From contig NZ_JARRQY010000002.1 in the NCBI RefSeq assembly GCF_037381185.1, positions 1-64,000 of the forward strand: 64,000 nt of DNA, given 5' to 3'. Under the pieces are notes generated by a model that worked only from the letters and a program-made list of their open reading frames with translations, was not told the DNA's origin and made no database searches. Of this stretch, positions 53,257-62,365 are shown one piece after another. Positions within the stretch are counted from its first letter, which is position 1, and every line of letters begins with the position of its first letter. A program made the position numbers and the translations under genes. The stretch comes from Acidihalobacter_A sp037381185 (lineage in GTDB: Bacteria; Pseudomonadota; Gammaproteobacteria; DSM-5130; Acidihalobacteraceae).

Positions 53257-54948
53257 ATGCCGTTGCCGCTCAAATACCTGTCGGCCATTGCCGCGCTGTG
53301 TGTTCTGCTCCCGGTGCCGCCGGCGCGCGCCCTCGATCTGACCGACGACACGCTCGCCAACGCCACCGCCTACATCCCGCCGCAGTGCTACACCCGCACG
53401 CGTGCCGCCAACGGCGCCGTGCACAATCCCTGCTATGCCTGTCACGTCGCCTCGCAGGCACCGAACTATGTCGACGACGCGGACCTGCAGAGCGAATACA
53501 CCTTTCCGCAGCCGGCGCAGGACAATCACTGGGTCAACCTGTTCAAGGATCGCAGCCTCGCCGTGCACCTGATGGGTGACGAGGACATCCTGAGCTACAT
53601 CCGCACCGACAACTACCGCCGCGGCGACACGCTGCTGCTGGCAGCGAGGCTGCGCAAACCGCCCAAAGGCTGGGACGTCGACGGCAACGGCCGCTGGGAC
53701 GGCTACACGCCCGACGCCTGGTTCCATTTCGACGCGCAAGGCTTCGACCGCGCGCCCGACGGGCGCTATACCGGCTGGCGTGCCTATGCCTATTACCCCT
53801 TTCTCGGCACCTTCTGGCCGACCAACGGCTCCACCGACGACATCCTGATCCGTCTGGCCGGGCCGTTCCGGGAATCGGCGGAAGGACATTTCGACCTTGC
53901 CGTGTACCGCATCAACCTGGCCATCGTCGAAGCCGTGATCAAGCGTGCCGACGTGCCGCTGCCGTCCACCGACGAACGCCGCTACGGAGTCGATCTCGAC
54001 GGCGACGGGCGTCTCGGTCAGGCGCGTCGCGTGCGCTACGACTGGGCGCCGCTGGAAGGCCGGTACATGCACTACGTCGGCCGTGCCGGCACGCTGCAGC
54101 GTGCGGGGCGTCTGCATCTGGCCGCCGGGTTGTTCCCTGAGGGCACCGAATTCCTCCACAGCGTGCGTTACGTCGATCCGACCGGTGACGGCAACGTGCG
54201 CCTGTCCGCGCGCCTCAAGGAGCTGCGCTACGCGCGCAAGACGCGCTGGCACAGCTATTCCGATCTGCATGAGGCCGCGTTGGGCGAGTTCAAGGAGCAA
54301 AACGATTTTCCGGACCGCCCGTCCCAGTTCGTCGGCAACGCCGAGCGCGGCCTGCGCAATGGCCAGGGCTGGGTCTACCAGGGCTTCATCGAAAACGCCC
54401 GCGGCGATCTGCGTCCGCAGACCTACGCCGAAACCGTGTTCTGCATGGGCTGCCATTCGGGGTTGGGCATCACCACCGACGGCATCTTCTCCTTCCAGCG
54501 CAAACTGGTCGCGCCCGCCCGTCAGGACGGCTGGTATCACTGGACGCAGACGAAGTATCTGCGCGGCCTGGCCGATCCGCTCCAGGCCGACGGCCAGGGT
54601 TTCTACGCCGCCTATCTGCGCGCCAACGGCGCCGGCGACGAATTCCGTGCCAACCGCGAGGTCGGCAAGCGCTTTTTCGATGCCAGCGGCAAGCTCAAGC
54701 CGGCGATGCGCGAGCGCCTCGGGCATGACATCGCGCTGCTGCTCTATCCCTCGCGCGAACGGGCGCTGACGCTCGACAAGGCCTATCGGATCATCGTCCA
54801 GGAGCAGTCCTTCGTGCATGGCCGGGACGCCACCGTCACCCCGCCGAAGAACGTCTACCGCCACGTGAAGACCGATCAGTCCACCGGCATCGAGACGCCG
54901 CTGCCGGCGCCCGGCAATCTGCGCGGTACGTACCTGTCGGCCGAGTGA
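53257..54948 (+). CDS. Exported di-haem c-type cytochrome-like protein, 563 aa
   Basis: A protein with a signal peptide (ending near ARA-LD) and two CxxCH haem sites, CYACH (encoded at 53431-53445) and CMGCH (54442-54456), far apart in the chain. Two Asp-rich loops, DVDGNGRWDGY and DLDGDGRLGQ, look like calcium-binding EF-hand or dockerin loops. No known enzyme family was recognised. It follows phoX on the same strand across a hairpin. A role linked to phosphate supply or periplasmic electron transfer is open. Confidence 0.75.
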   Translation: MPLPLKYLSAIAALCVLLPVPPARALDLTDDTLANATAYIPPQCYTRTRAANGAVHNPCYACHVASQAPNYVDDADLQSEYTFPQPAQDNHWVNLFKDRSLAVHLMGDEDILSYIRTDNYRRGDTLLLAARLRKPPKGWDVDGNGRWDGYTPDAWFHFDAQGFDRAPDGRYTGWRAYAYYPFLGTFWPTNGSTDDILIRLAGPFRESAEGHFDLAVYRINLAIVEAVIKRADVPLPSTDERRYGVDLDGDGRLGQARRVRYDWAPLEGRYMHYVGRAGTLQRAGRLHLAAGLFPEGTEFLHSVRYVDPTGDGNVRLSARLKELRYARKTRWHSYSDLHEAALGEFKEQNDFPDRPSQFVGNAERGLRNGQGWVYQGFIENARGDLRPQTYAETVFCMGCHSGLGITTDGIFSFQRKLVAPARQDGWYHWTQTKYLRGLADPLQADGQGFYAAYLRANGAGDEFRANREVGKRFFDASGKLKPAMRERLGHDIALLLYPSRERALTLDKAYRIIVQEQSFVHGRDATVTPPKNVYRHVKTDQSTGIETPLPAPGNLRGTYLSAE

Positions 54949-55041
54949 GCGCCGATGGCCTGGCGGTAGGCTGCGCCTGGGTCTCAGGAGCGAGTAGACT
55001 GGGGGAAACCGTCTCTTTCCCCCGACATGGAGTGTCCGTTC

Positions 55042-56445
55042 ATGCGCAAGGTCCGCATCGCCATACTCGGCGCCGGCAGCGCCGGTCTCACCGCGCTCGC
55101 CCAGATACGCAAGCACACCGATGATTACGTCATCGTCAACCACGGCCCCTACGGCACCACCTGCGCGCGGGTCGGCTGCATGCCCTCCAAGGCCCTGATC
55201 CAGGCTGCCGACGACTACTACCGCCGCCATGCACTGGACACGCTGGGGATCCGCGGCGGCGCGGGCTTGAGCGTGGATTTGCCGGCGGTGCTGCAGCGCG
55301 TGCGCGACTACCGCGACGCGCGCGTCGCCGGCGTGCTCGGCGCCACCGACAAGGCCGGGGAGCGCAGCATCGCCGGCCGTGCGCGGCTGGACGGCCCGCA
55401 GCGTATCGTAGTCGAGCTGGACGGCGGCGGTGAGGAAGTCATCGAGGCCGAGCGGATCATCGTCGCCACGAGAACCCGCCCGGTGGTGCCTGAGCCGTGG
55501 CTGGCCTTCGGCGAGCGCGTCTTCACCACCGATAACCTGTTCGAACAGCCCGAATTGCCGCAGCGTATCGCGGTGATCGGGCTCGGCGTGATCGGTCTCG
55601 AGCTGGGCCAGGCGCTGGCGCGGCTCGGGCTGGACGTGGCCGGCTACGAAATGCGCGAAAGCCTGGGTCCGCTTAGCGATCCGGTGGTGCAGGCCGAGGC
55701 CGAGCGCCTCATGGGCGCCGAGTTCCCGCTGCACCTCGGGCGCGCGGTGGAGCTGCGCGAAGGCGAGGGCGGCGCCATCGTGGTCGACAATGGCGAGCAG
55801 GTGCAGAGCTTCGATGCCGTGCTGGCGGCCATGGGCCGGCGACCGAATGTCGACGGTCTCGGTCTGGAAACGCTGGGCGTGCCGCTGGATCGTCGCGGTC
55901 TGCCCGAGTTCGACCGCCACACCCTGCGCGTCGGCGATCTGCCGGTGTTCATCACCGGCGACGTCAACGGCGAACTGCAGGTGCTGCACGAGGCCTCCGA
56001 CGAAGGCTTCATCGCCGCCTGGAACGCGCTGCACGGTCCGGCCCGGTTCCGCCGGCGTGTGCCGCTCGCCATCGCCTTCACCACGCCGCAGATCGCCGTC
56101 GCCGGAGAGTCCTACGCAGCACTGGCTGGGCGTGAAGACGTCGCTATCGGCGAGTTCGACTTCGCCCAGCAGCCGCGCGCGCTGGCCATGCTGGAGGCCG
56201 CGGGGCGCCTGCGCATCTACGCCGAGCGCGGCACCGGACAGCTGCTCGGCGCCGAGGTGCTGATCCCGGCCGCCGAGCATATCGGCCACCTGCTGGCGCT
56301 GGCGATCCAGCGCAACATGAGCGTGGCCGAATTGCTGACCCTGCCGTTCTACCACCCCGTGCTCGAGGAAGGGCTGCGCTCGGCGTTGCGTCCGCTGGCC
56401 AAGGAGGTCTACGGCGAGGCGCCGCTGGAGCTGGAGAAGATCTGA
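55042..56445 (+). CDS. Dihydrolipoamide-dehydrogenase-like flavin disulfide reductase
   Basis: A 467-aa pyridine nucleotide-disulfide oxidoreductase. FAD loop GAGSAGL, redox pair TTCARVGCMPSK, NAD loop GLGVIGLELG, and a second FAD motif ending FITGDVNGE. The C-terminal catalytic pair reads FYHPVLEEGL, where lipoamide dehydrogenases have HPTxxE; the His and Glu are kept. No 2-oxo acid dehydrogenase genes adjoin, so the partner is unknown. ATG 55042 with GGAG upstream is preferred over ATG 55027. Confidence 0.88.
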   Translation: MRKVRIAILGAGSAGLTALAQIRKHTDDYVIVNHGPYGTTCARVGCMPSKALIQAADDYYRRHALDTLGIRGGAGLSVDLPAVLQRVRDYRDARVAGVLGATDKAGERSIAGRARLDGPQRIVVELDGGGEEVIEAERIIVATRTRPVVPEPWLAFGERVFTTDNLFEQPELPQRIAVIGLGVIGLELGQALARLGLDVAGYEMRESLGPLSDPVVQAEAERLMGAEFPLHLGRAVELREGEGGAIVVDNGEQVQSFDAVLAAMGRRPNVDGLGLETLGVPLDRRGLPEFDRHTLRVGDLPVFITGDVNGELQVLHEASDEGFIAAWNALHGPARFRRRVPLAIAFTTPQIAVAGESYAALAGREDVAIGEFDFAQQPRALAMLEAAGRLRIYAERGTGQLLGAEVLIPAAEHIGHLLALAIQRNMSVAELLTLPFYHPVLEEGLRSALRPLAKEVYGEAPLELEKI

Positions 56446-56448
56446 TCG

Positions 56449-56991
56449 ATGGTCGACGCCATGCTGGAACAGTTCAAGCTGTTCGCCGCCTACAACCGTC
56501 TCATGAACGAACGCCTGTACGCCGCGTCCGGCGAGCTGTCGGACGCGGAATTGCGCCGCGATCGGGGGGCGTTCTTCAAGTCGGTGCTGGGTACGCTGAA
56601 TCACATCATGGTGGCCGACATCGTCTGGCTGCAGCGCTTTTCCGCTCACTCTGCCAGCACGCAGGTGCTGGCCTATGTGCGCGAGCAGCCGCGTCCTGCC
56701 TGGCTGACGACGATTCTGTTCGACGATCTCGGCCCTCTGGGCGAGGAGCGCGTGCGGCTGGACCGGCTCATCATCGACTGGATAGACGCCCTGTCTCCGC
56801 CCGATCTCGAGGACGACGTCAGCTACGCCAATATGGCAGGCAAACCCTATACGCAGCGCTACGCGGGGCTGATCAGCCATTTGTTCCTGCACCAGGTGCA
56901 CCACCGCGGCCAGGCGACCACGCTGTTGTCCCAAGCGGGTGTCGATTTCGGCGATACCGATCTGATCGAGCTATTGCGTGACGCTCGCTGA
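56449..56991 (+). CDS. DinB/DUF664-family protein
   Basis: A 180-aa four-helix protein of the DinB metal-binding fold. Likely metal ligands are His in LNHIMVADIVW and the HLFLHQVHHRGQ pair. Members include thiol-dependent transferases and stress-induced proteins of unknown activity. It begins 3 nt after the reductase stop, so the two are cotranscribed. ATG 56461 is an alternative start. Confidence 0.86.
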   Translation: MVDAMLEQFKLFAAYNRLMNERLYAASGELSDAELRRDRGAFFKSVLGTLNHIMVADIVWLQRFSAHSASTQVLAYVREQPRPAWLTTILFDDLGPLGEERVRLDRLIIDWIDALSPPDLEDDVSYANMAGKPYTQRYAGLISHLFLHQVHHRGQATTLLSQAGVDFGDTDLIELLRDAR

Positions 56992-57005
56992 GCGGGAGGC
57001 GCCGC

Positions 57006-57665
57006 ATGTTGCCTGACGGTGCCCAGCTGATCGATCCGTATTTCAATGGCCTGTTGCTGTGTCTCGGCCTGATCGCGGCCATCGGCGTGCAGAACAGCTA
57101 CGTGCTGCGCCAGGGGCTCAAGCGCGAACATCACTGGCTGGTGGCGGCGGTGGCCACGCTGTCGGACTTCGCGCTGATCCTGCTGGGCACCAACGGCCTG
57201 GGCGCGTTCATCGCCCGCGTCTCCTGGCTGGAATACGTGTTCTACTTCTTCGGCGCGGCATTTCTGGCCGTCTACACCTATCATGCCCTGCGCGCCGCCT
57301 GGCGCGGGGACCCGACCATCGGGCTCGGCAACGGCCAGCCGCGCCAGTCGGCAGGCCGGGCCGTGCTGGCCACCCTCGGTTTCACCTGGCTCAACCCGCA
57401 CGCATGGCTGGACACCACGGTGCTGGTCGGCGCGTTCTCGGTGCAGTACGGCGGCGCCAGCCATTGGGCGTTCGCCGCCGGCGCGATGAGCGCTTCGCTG
57501 ATCTGGTTCTACAGCATCTCGCTGCTGGCGGCGCGCCTGTCGCCGTGGCTCACCCGGCCGACCGCCTGGCGCATCATCAACGTGGTGATCGGCCTCGTGA
57601 TGGCCTACATCGGCCTGCGCTTCCTGACCGCCGGGGTGGAGGGCGTTCGGCATTTGCTGGCGTGA
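57006..57665 (+). CDS. LysE/ArgO-family amino acid exporter
   Basis: A 219-aa membrane protein with six predicted helices and the LysE signature near the N-terminus (GLIAAIGVQNSYVLRQGL). A central LGFTWLNPHAWLDT motif is typical of the LysE/ArgO branch that exports basic amino acids. GGGAGG precedes ATG 57006. It is convergent with the DUF4232 gene. Confidence 0.9.
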   Translation: MLPDGAQLIDPYFNGLLLCLGLIAAIGVQNSYVLRQGLKREHHWLVAAVATLSDFALILLGTNGLGAFIARVSWLEYVFYFFGAAFLAVYTYHALRAAWRGDPTIGLGNGQPRQSAGRAVLATLGFTWLNPHAWLDTTVLVGAFSVQYGGASHWAFAAGAMSASLIWFYSISLLAARLSPWLTRPTAWRIINVVIGLVMAYIGLRFLTAGVEGVRHLLA

Positions 57666-57677
57666 AGCCGCGCCCGC

Positions 57678-58244
57678 TCAGGGTGCTCCGGGCGACAGTG
57701 CGGAAACCAGCAGTTCGCCGCAGATCAGTTTCGCCACCGTGCCGCCATAGGCCGTAATCGACAACTTCAAATGCAGCGTGCCTGTCGCGCCCGGCGGCGT
57801 GACAGCCAGCGCCGCAGCGGTTGGGCAGCGCTCCGAGCCATAACCGGTGGCGGTGGCATAGTGCACCGTGAAGTGGGCCTTCTCTCCCGGCGCGAGCCGG
57901 ATCATCGGCGGCATCCGACCGGGCACGAGAGGGTAGGGTGTGGTGCGCTGTACGGTTGGCAGCGGAGCACCGTGCGAATCCAGCAGTTGCACGCGGGGTG
58001 TGCCGAACAGTCGGCAGCTTCCGGTGCCGCGCCGTTCGAGCACGAGAGCCTGCGTGACGTGGCCCATGCCGGCGTCGGCCTGGCCGGCCCGCAGCGCAAG
58101 CTGGTTGGTCCGGCAGATCGGCGGCGCTGCACTGGTGCGCGCGGAGCCGCCGGCGCAGCCGGCCAGCGGGAGGGCGAACAATGCCGTGCCGCAGAGGCCT
58201 GCGAGCCGAAACAGGTGGGTCTCTTTCCAGGTTGTCCAGTCCAT
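57678..58244 (-). CDS. DUF4232 lipoprotein
   Basis: A 188-aa exported protein with a lipobox (LAGC) near residue 30. A DUF4232 domain follows: CRTNQLALRAGQADAGMGH, then CRLFGTPRVQLLD, LAPGEKAHFTVHY, and paired Cys toward the end. DUF4232 is best known from actinobacteria, so its presence here is unusual. Function unknown. ATG 58244 puts the signal peptide at the N-terminus; the longer frame is rejected. The 286 bp between it and the next, divergent gene hold no other gene I can support. Confidence 0.75.
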   Translation of the reverse strand: MDWTTWKETHLFRLAGLCGTALFALPLAGCAGGSARTSAAPPICRTNQLALRAGQADAGMGHVTQALVLERRGTGSCRLFGTPRVQLLDSHGAPLPTVQRTTPYPLVPGRMPPMIRLAPGEKAHFTVHYATATGYGSERCPTAAALAVTPPGATGTLHLKLSITAYGGTVAKLICGELLVSALSPGAP

Positions 58245-58530
58245 CAGCTTATTCCCGCAGCGGGGGGCGGATATGGCGTTCGTCAACTTCCATTCTCTCA
58301 TGTGCCACTCCGGATCGTTTTCACTGACACTAAACTGCTACTCTTCCGCGCCGTCAACCGGGCACTTGCGCCATCGGTAGGACGGAGCTGGGCAGAACGC
58401 TCCATCCTGGTGCAAAGAATCGGCGTGAGGATTGCGGCTTCATGGAAGCATGGCCGTGCTGCGGTGCTGGCATCAACCGTGCTTCAAGGTAGAGCGTTTG
58501 GTCAAACCTGAGGATTGGTGATCGAGGTCT

Positions 58531-59589
58531 ATGGACATTGCCGTAGTGGGTGCGACCGGAATGACCGGTCAGCAGATCGTGGTGCAGCTCATTCTCAAGG
58601 GACTGCTGGGGCCGCTCGACCGTGTGCAATTGGTTGGTCGGCCGAGTGCCGAAGCGCGTCTGCGCGGCATGGTGGTGGATTTGCGCGACGCCTTTTTCGA
58701 GGCTGCGCCGGATCTCGACGTGACCTTGACGCCGGAGGACATCACCGCGGATATCGTGGTGTTTGCCGCCGGCGGCACCCTGTCCACCGATCCCAACCAG
58801 CCGATGACCCGGGAAGCTCTGGCACAGGCCAATCTGCCTCTGTTCGAGAGTTATGCCGAGGCGCTCGCCAGCCATGGGCATGGGCACGAGCTGGTGATCG
58901 TGGTGAGCAATCCGGTGGAACTCGGCGTGTCCGTGTTTGCCCGCCATCTGGGGCGGCACCGGGTGTTCGGCATGGGCGCGTATCAGGATACGCTGCGTCT
59001 GCGGCGCGAAATCGCCGGCGATCTGGGCATCACGCGCCAGCGCGTGCAGACCTACATGCTCGGCGAACACGGTGCCGGATTGGTGCCGACCTGGTCGGTG
59101 CTGCGGCTGCACGGCTTCGACACCGAAGAAACGGATCAACTCAAGGCGCAGTTGCGCGGCGGGCTTAGCGCGGAAACCTACCCGGCCACGCTGGCTCAGG
59201 AGTTGAGCACGGTGCGTGGGATGATCGGCGCGGGCGATCTGCGGGCGGCTTTTGCGCACGTGCGTACGCTGGCGCCGGATCTGCGCGTGGCGCTGCGCCC
59301 CTATGCAGCGCACTATTCCGGCGCCAAGACGGCGGTGGCCACGGCCAACGCGACCATCGACATGCTGCGGGTGGTGCTGTCGGGGCATCAGACGGTGATG
59401 GCGGCGCAGGTGGCGTTGGAGGACGATTGGCCGGGTTTGCACGGCGTGTTGGGCGTGCCGGTGTTGGTCGGCCATCAGGGATGGCTGCAGGTGGATCCGC
59501 TCGATCTCGCGGCGGACGAGGAGGCGCATCTGCTGGCGGTAGGGCGTGGCGTGGCCGACAAGCTGCGCCAGTGGGAGGGTGTGCGGTGA
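58531..59589 (+). CDS. Malate/lactate dehydrogenase-family protein
   Basis: A 352-aa NAD-dependent 2-hydroxyacid dehydrogenase. The cofactor loop is VGATGMTGQQIV, VVSNPVE lies in the middle, and the active-site His is in MLGEHGAG. The substrate-specificity loop cannot be read with confidence, so malate or lactate is left open. It overlaps by 4 nt with the ACT-domain gene, which may regulate it or be regulated with it. Confidence 0.8.
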   Translation: MDIAVVGATGMTGQQIVVQLILKGLLGPLDRVQLVGRPSAEARLRGMVVDLRDAFFEAAPDLDVTLTPEDITADIVVFAAGGTLSTDPNQPMTREALAQANLPLFESYAEALASHGHGHELVIVVSNPVELGVSVFARHLGRHRVFGMGAYQDTLRLRREIAGDLGITRQRVQTYMLGEHGAGLVPTWSVLRLHGFDTEETDQLKAQLRGGLSAETYPATLAQELSTVRGMIGAGDLRAAFAHVRTLAPDLRVALRPYAAHYSGAKTAVATANATIDMLRVVLSGHQTVMAAQVALEDDWPGLHGVLGVPVLVGHQGWLQVDPLDLAADEEAHLLAVGRGVADKLRQWEGVR

Positions 59590-60035
59590 ATTCGATTCAG
59601 TGGGTGATGCGCCTGGAAGTGGTCGACCGCAGCGGCGCGCTGGCGCGTATCAGCGCGGTATGCGCCTATTGGGCGGTGTCTCTGCGCCTGATTCAGAACA
59701 GCGAGGCGGCGGTCGAAGGGATCAGTACCGTATTGCTGGGGTTCAGCGTGCCCGAGCGCCGCGCGACGCTGTTGCGTCGGCATTTGCGCCGGCTCGGCAT
59801 GGTGCGCTCGGCGGAGTTGCTGCGCCACGACGATTCGCGTTTGCGCGAGGTCGCCTCCGTGCGCCTGACCAGCGGCACGCATCCGCGCTGTGCGCCCAAG
59901 GTTCAGGCCACAGCGCTGGACGCCTCCGGCGGACATCTGCTGACCGGGCCGATGCAGGCGGTGGAGGAGTGCGTGGGCGAGCTGCGGCGCAGTGGCTTGC
60001 TGCAGTCCGTGAGCCGGGCGTTGATCGTGCCTTGA
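59586..60035 (+). CDS. ACT-domain protein, 149 aa
   Basis: The N-terminal half is an ACT domain (MRLEVVDRSGALARISAVCA, like the small subunit of acetolactate synthase, IlvH). The C-terminal half (about 80-149) is not recognised. ACT domains bind amino acids and regulate enzymes. The GTG start overlaps the dehydrogenase stop (GTGA), so the two are translationally coupled. No ilvB-like gene is adjacent. Confidence 0.68.
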   Translation: MNSIQWVMRLEVVDRSGALARISAVCAYWAVSLRLIQNSEAAVEGISTVLLGFSVPERRATLLRRHLRRLGMVRSAELLRHDDSRLREVASVRLTSGTHPRCAPKVQATALDASGGHLLTGPMQAVEECVGELRRSGLLQSVSRALIVP

Positions 60036-60045
60036 GGCTTTGTAC

Positions 60046-60063
60046 GTCGTCCGATGGGACGAC
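60046..60063. terminator. Hairpin between convergent genes
   Basis: GTCGTCC (60046-60052) and GGACGAC (60057-60063) close a 4-nt loop between the ACT-domain gene and fis. No T-run is seen, but the position supports a terminator. Confidence 0.45.
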
Positions 60064-60116
60064 CGTAAAGGCGGGATGTAAGGATACGGCGGGAAAGCAG
60101 ACAGCTGCCGGCAGAA

Positions 60117-60401
60117 TCAGCCTAGTCCGTATTCTTTGAGTTTCTTGCGCAGCGTTCCGCGGCTGATGCCGAGAAAGGCGGCGGCGCGGCACTGGTTGCC
60201 CTGAGCCTGTTCCAGAACGGCCTCCAGCAGCGGCCGTTCGACTTCTGCCAGAACCATGCGATACAGCGCGTTGGGTTCATGGCCGTCCAGGGCGGCGAAA
60301 TAGCCGTCGATTGCGTGGCGCACTGCATTGGCGAGGGTGTCGCAGCCGTCCTGGGTGTGCTCGGCCGGGACGTTCAGTTGAGTGACGTTGGTTGCGCTCA
60401 T
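60117..60401 (-). CDS. fis: Nucleoid-associated DNA-binding protein Fis
   Basis: A 94-aa Fis with the C-terminal helix-turn-helix GNQCRAAAFLGISRGTLRKKL and the family segment YRMVLAEVERPLLEAVL. It bends DNA and controls rRNA and growth-phase genes. ATG 60401 overlaps the dusB stop by 4 nt, the conserved dusB-fis arrangement. An upstream extension of the frame is rejected. Confidence 0.96.
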   Translation of the reverse strand: MSATNVTQLNVPAEHTQDGCDTLANAVRHAIDGYFAALDGHEPNALYRMVLAEVERPLLEAVLEQAQGNQCRAAAFLGISRGTLRKKLKEYGLG

Positions 60402-61396
60402 GCGGCGAGACTTCCGTTGTCGGAACGGTGCAGGAAAGCCGACAGCAGGCGTCGTTGGGCTATGGTGCCTTCGGCCGAAAGAATTCTTGCGCGCCATTCG
60501 CGGGCGTCGTCGCGGTCGCGGGCGAGTTGGTCCTTGAGGTACCAGTCGATGTGTTTGCGGGCGACGCGGTAGCCGCGCGCCTCGCCGTAAAAGGCGTGCA
60601 GGTCGTCCAAATGTCCCAGCATGATAGTCTCGATCTCGTCCGAGTCCGGCGGCGCCAGCATCTCGCCGGTGGCGAGATAGTGGGCGATCTCGCGAAAGAT
60701 CCAGGGGCGTCCCTGCGCGGCGCGGCCGATCATCACCGCATCGGCGCCGGTGGCGCGTAGTACGCGGGCGGCGCTCTCGGGCCCGTCGATGTCGCCGTTG
60801 GCGACGACCGGTATGCCGACCGCCTGCTTGACCGCGCGCACGGTCTCGAACTCGGCTTCACCGCGAAAGCCGCAGGCGCGGGTGCGGCCGTGCACGGCAA
60901 GTGCCTGAATGCCCGTCGCCTCGGCGAGTCTGGCGATACTTACGGCATTGCGTGTTTCCGGGCACCAGCCGGTTCTGATCTTGAGCGTGACGGGCACGTC
61001 GACGGCCATGACCACGGCCTCGAGAATGCGCCTCACCAGCTTCTCGTCGCGCAGCAGCGCCGATCCCGCGGCCTTGCTGCAGACTTTCTTGGCGGGGCAG
61101 CCCATGTTGATGTCGATGATCTGGGCGCCTTCGTCGACGTTGCGGCGCGCGGCCTCGGCGAGCATCTGCGGATCGGCGCCGGCAATCTGCACGCTGCGCG
61201 GATCGGGCTCGCCGGCGTGGTCGAGGCGCAGACGGGTCTTGTCGCTGGCTTGCAACTCGGGGCGGGCGGTAACCATCTCCGACACGGCGAGGCCGGCACC
61301 CAGGCGTCGGCAAAGCGTCCGAAAGGGACGATCCGTGACGCCCGCCATGGGCGCGAGTATCAGCGGCGTACCGAGCGGGAAAGAGCCTATATGCAT
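60398..61396 (-). CDS. dusB: tRNA-dihydrouridine synthase B
   Basis: A 332-aa FMN-dependent enzyme that reduces uridine in the tRNA D-loop. LILAPMAGVTDRPFR, the catalytic Cys in NMGCPAKKVC, AVHGRTR and a DAVMIGRAAQGRPW phosphate site are present. ATG 61396 starts the homology at MHIGSF. First gene of the dusB-fis unit. Confidence 0.96.
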   Translation of the reverse strand: MHIGSFPLGTPLILAPMAGVTDRPFRTLCRRLGAGLAVSEMVTARPELQASDKTRLRLDHAGEPDPRSVQIAGADPQMLAEAARRNVDEGAQIIDINMGCPAKKVCSKAAGSALLRDEKLVRRILEAVVMAVDVPVTLKIRTGWCPETRNAVSIARLAEATGIQALAVHGRTRACGFRGEAEFETVRAVKQAVGIPVVANGDIDGPESAARVLRATGADAVMIGRAAQGRPWIFREIAHYLATGEMLAPPDSDEIETIMLGHLDDLHAFYGEARGYRVARKHIDWYLKDQLARDRDDAREWRARILSAEGTIAQRRLLSAFLHRSDNGSLAA

Positions 61397-61445
61397 TTTA
61401 TGTGTGGATGTTTTATGCCCGTGGCGGGACAAAACGATAGTCGCT

Positions 61446-61476
61446 AGGCGGGTGGGTGTAAAGCGCCCTCCCGCCT
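61446..61476 (-). terminator. Hairpin after the zinc-ribbon gene
   Basis: AGGCGGG (61446-61452) and CCCGCCT (61470-61476) pair, with three more pairs inside past one mismatch. It sits between the zinc-ribbon gene and dusB and may limit read-through. Confidence 0.45.
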
Positions 61477-61492
61477 GAAATCACCAGGAGCG

Positions 61493-62239
61493 TCAGCGGA
61501 AACTGAACTCGTAGGCCAGGGCCTGCTGGCCGGGATCGTCCACCGAAAAACTGATGTGCAGCGGTTTGCCGACCGGCATCAGACCGTGCGGGTCGACGCC
61601 CTTTGGAAGATACTGCGTCGGCTTGAAACGGCCCAGCGCGACGGTCTGTCCATCCAGGTTGGAAAAGCTGATCTGCAGCATCGGGTAAGGCTGCGGGAAC
61701 GGCGCGTTGTTGATCATCGTCGCCGTGACCATGAGCGCATGCGGGATGTTCGGGTGCGTGAACACGTTGCGGCTGCTCAGCTCGATGGCGGCAAGGTCGC
61801 GTTGCGGCGGGAGTTCGCAGCCCGTCACGCGGCAGAGTTGAGCCAGAACTGGACGCAGTTCGGGATAACGGGCGAACTGATCGCGTTGGCTGAGCAGATA
61901 CTGCAGGCCGAGCAGCGCGATCAGTACGAGGATGGCGGCGCTCCACAGCAGGGTACTGGATCGCCCGCCGAGTCGTCGTTTCGGACGCTGGGATTCTGGC
62001 GGCGATTCCTGAGGGACTGTGGGTTCGCCGAGGTCGAAAGTTGCCTGGTCCGTATCGGCGAATAGTTCATGCGTATTGTGCTCGGGCGCTTGCGGCGTCT
62101 GTTCCTCGGGGGAACTCAGCGTTTCGCCGGCTTCGAAAATGTGTCCGCATTCACCGCAGCGCACCCAACCCTCCGCGGCCTCGAGTTGGGCCTTGGTGAT
62201 GCGGAACAGGGCTTGGCAATGGGGACACTCGACGTACAT
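61493..62239 (-). CDS. MJ0042 zinc-ribbon / DUF3426 membrane protein
   Basis: A 248-aa protein. An N-terminal zinc ribbon (CPHCQALF ... CGECGHIFE) is followed by a disordered acidic linker, one membrane helix (about 97-117) and a DUF3426 domain with ATMINNAPFPQPYPML and QYLPKGVDP. Function unknown. Its place between prmA and dusB is widely conserved in gammaproteobacteria. Confidence 0.88.
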   Translation of the reverse strand: MYVECPHCQALFRITKAQLEAAEGWVRCGECGHIFEAGETLSSPEEQTPQAPEHNTHELFADTDQATFDLGEPTVPQESPPESQRPKRRLGGRSSTLLWSAAILVLIALLGLQYLLSQRDQFARYPELRPVLAQLCRVTGCELPPQRDLAAIELSSRNVFTHPNIPHALMVTATMINNAPFPQPYPMLQISFSNLDGQTVALGRFKPTQYLPKGVDPHGLMPVGKPLHISFSVDDPGQQALAYEFSFR

Positions 62240-62365
62240 GGAATTGAGTCTATCATCAGGCGATTGCGTCTCGGCGGATGAGTTTAGCCGAGCTTGGGTC
62301 GTAATGACGTTAGTTCCGTTCGCTGCTTTTCAATACTGCCGAGTGGTTCGTTTCGTTTGGCCTGG

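Noticed and set aside
52990..56934. A 1314-codon open frame on the minus strand
   Set aside because: It lies antisense to phoX, the di-haem gene, the reductase and DinB genes, all with clear family motifs. Its translation is His/Arg/Gly-rich with no domains, as expected from GC-skewed third positions.
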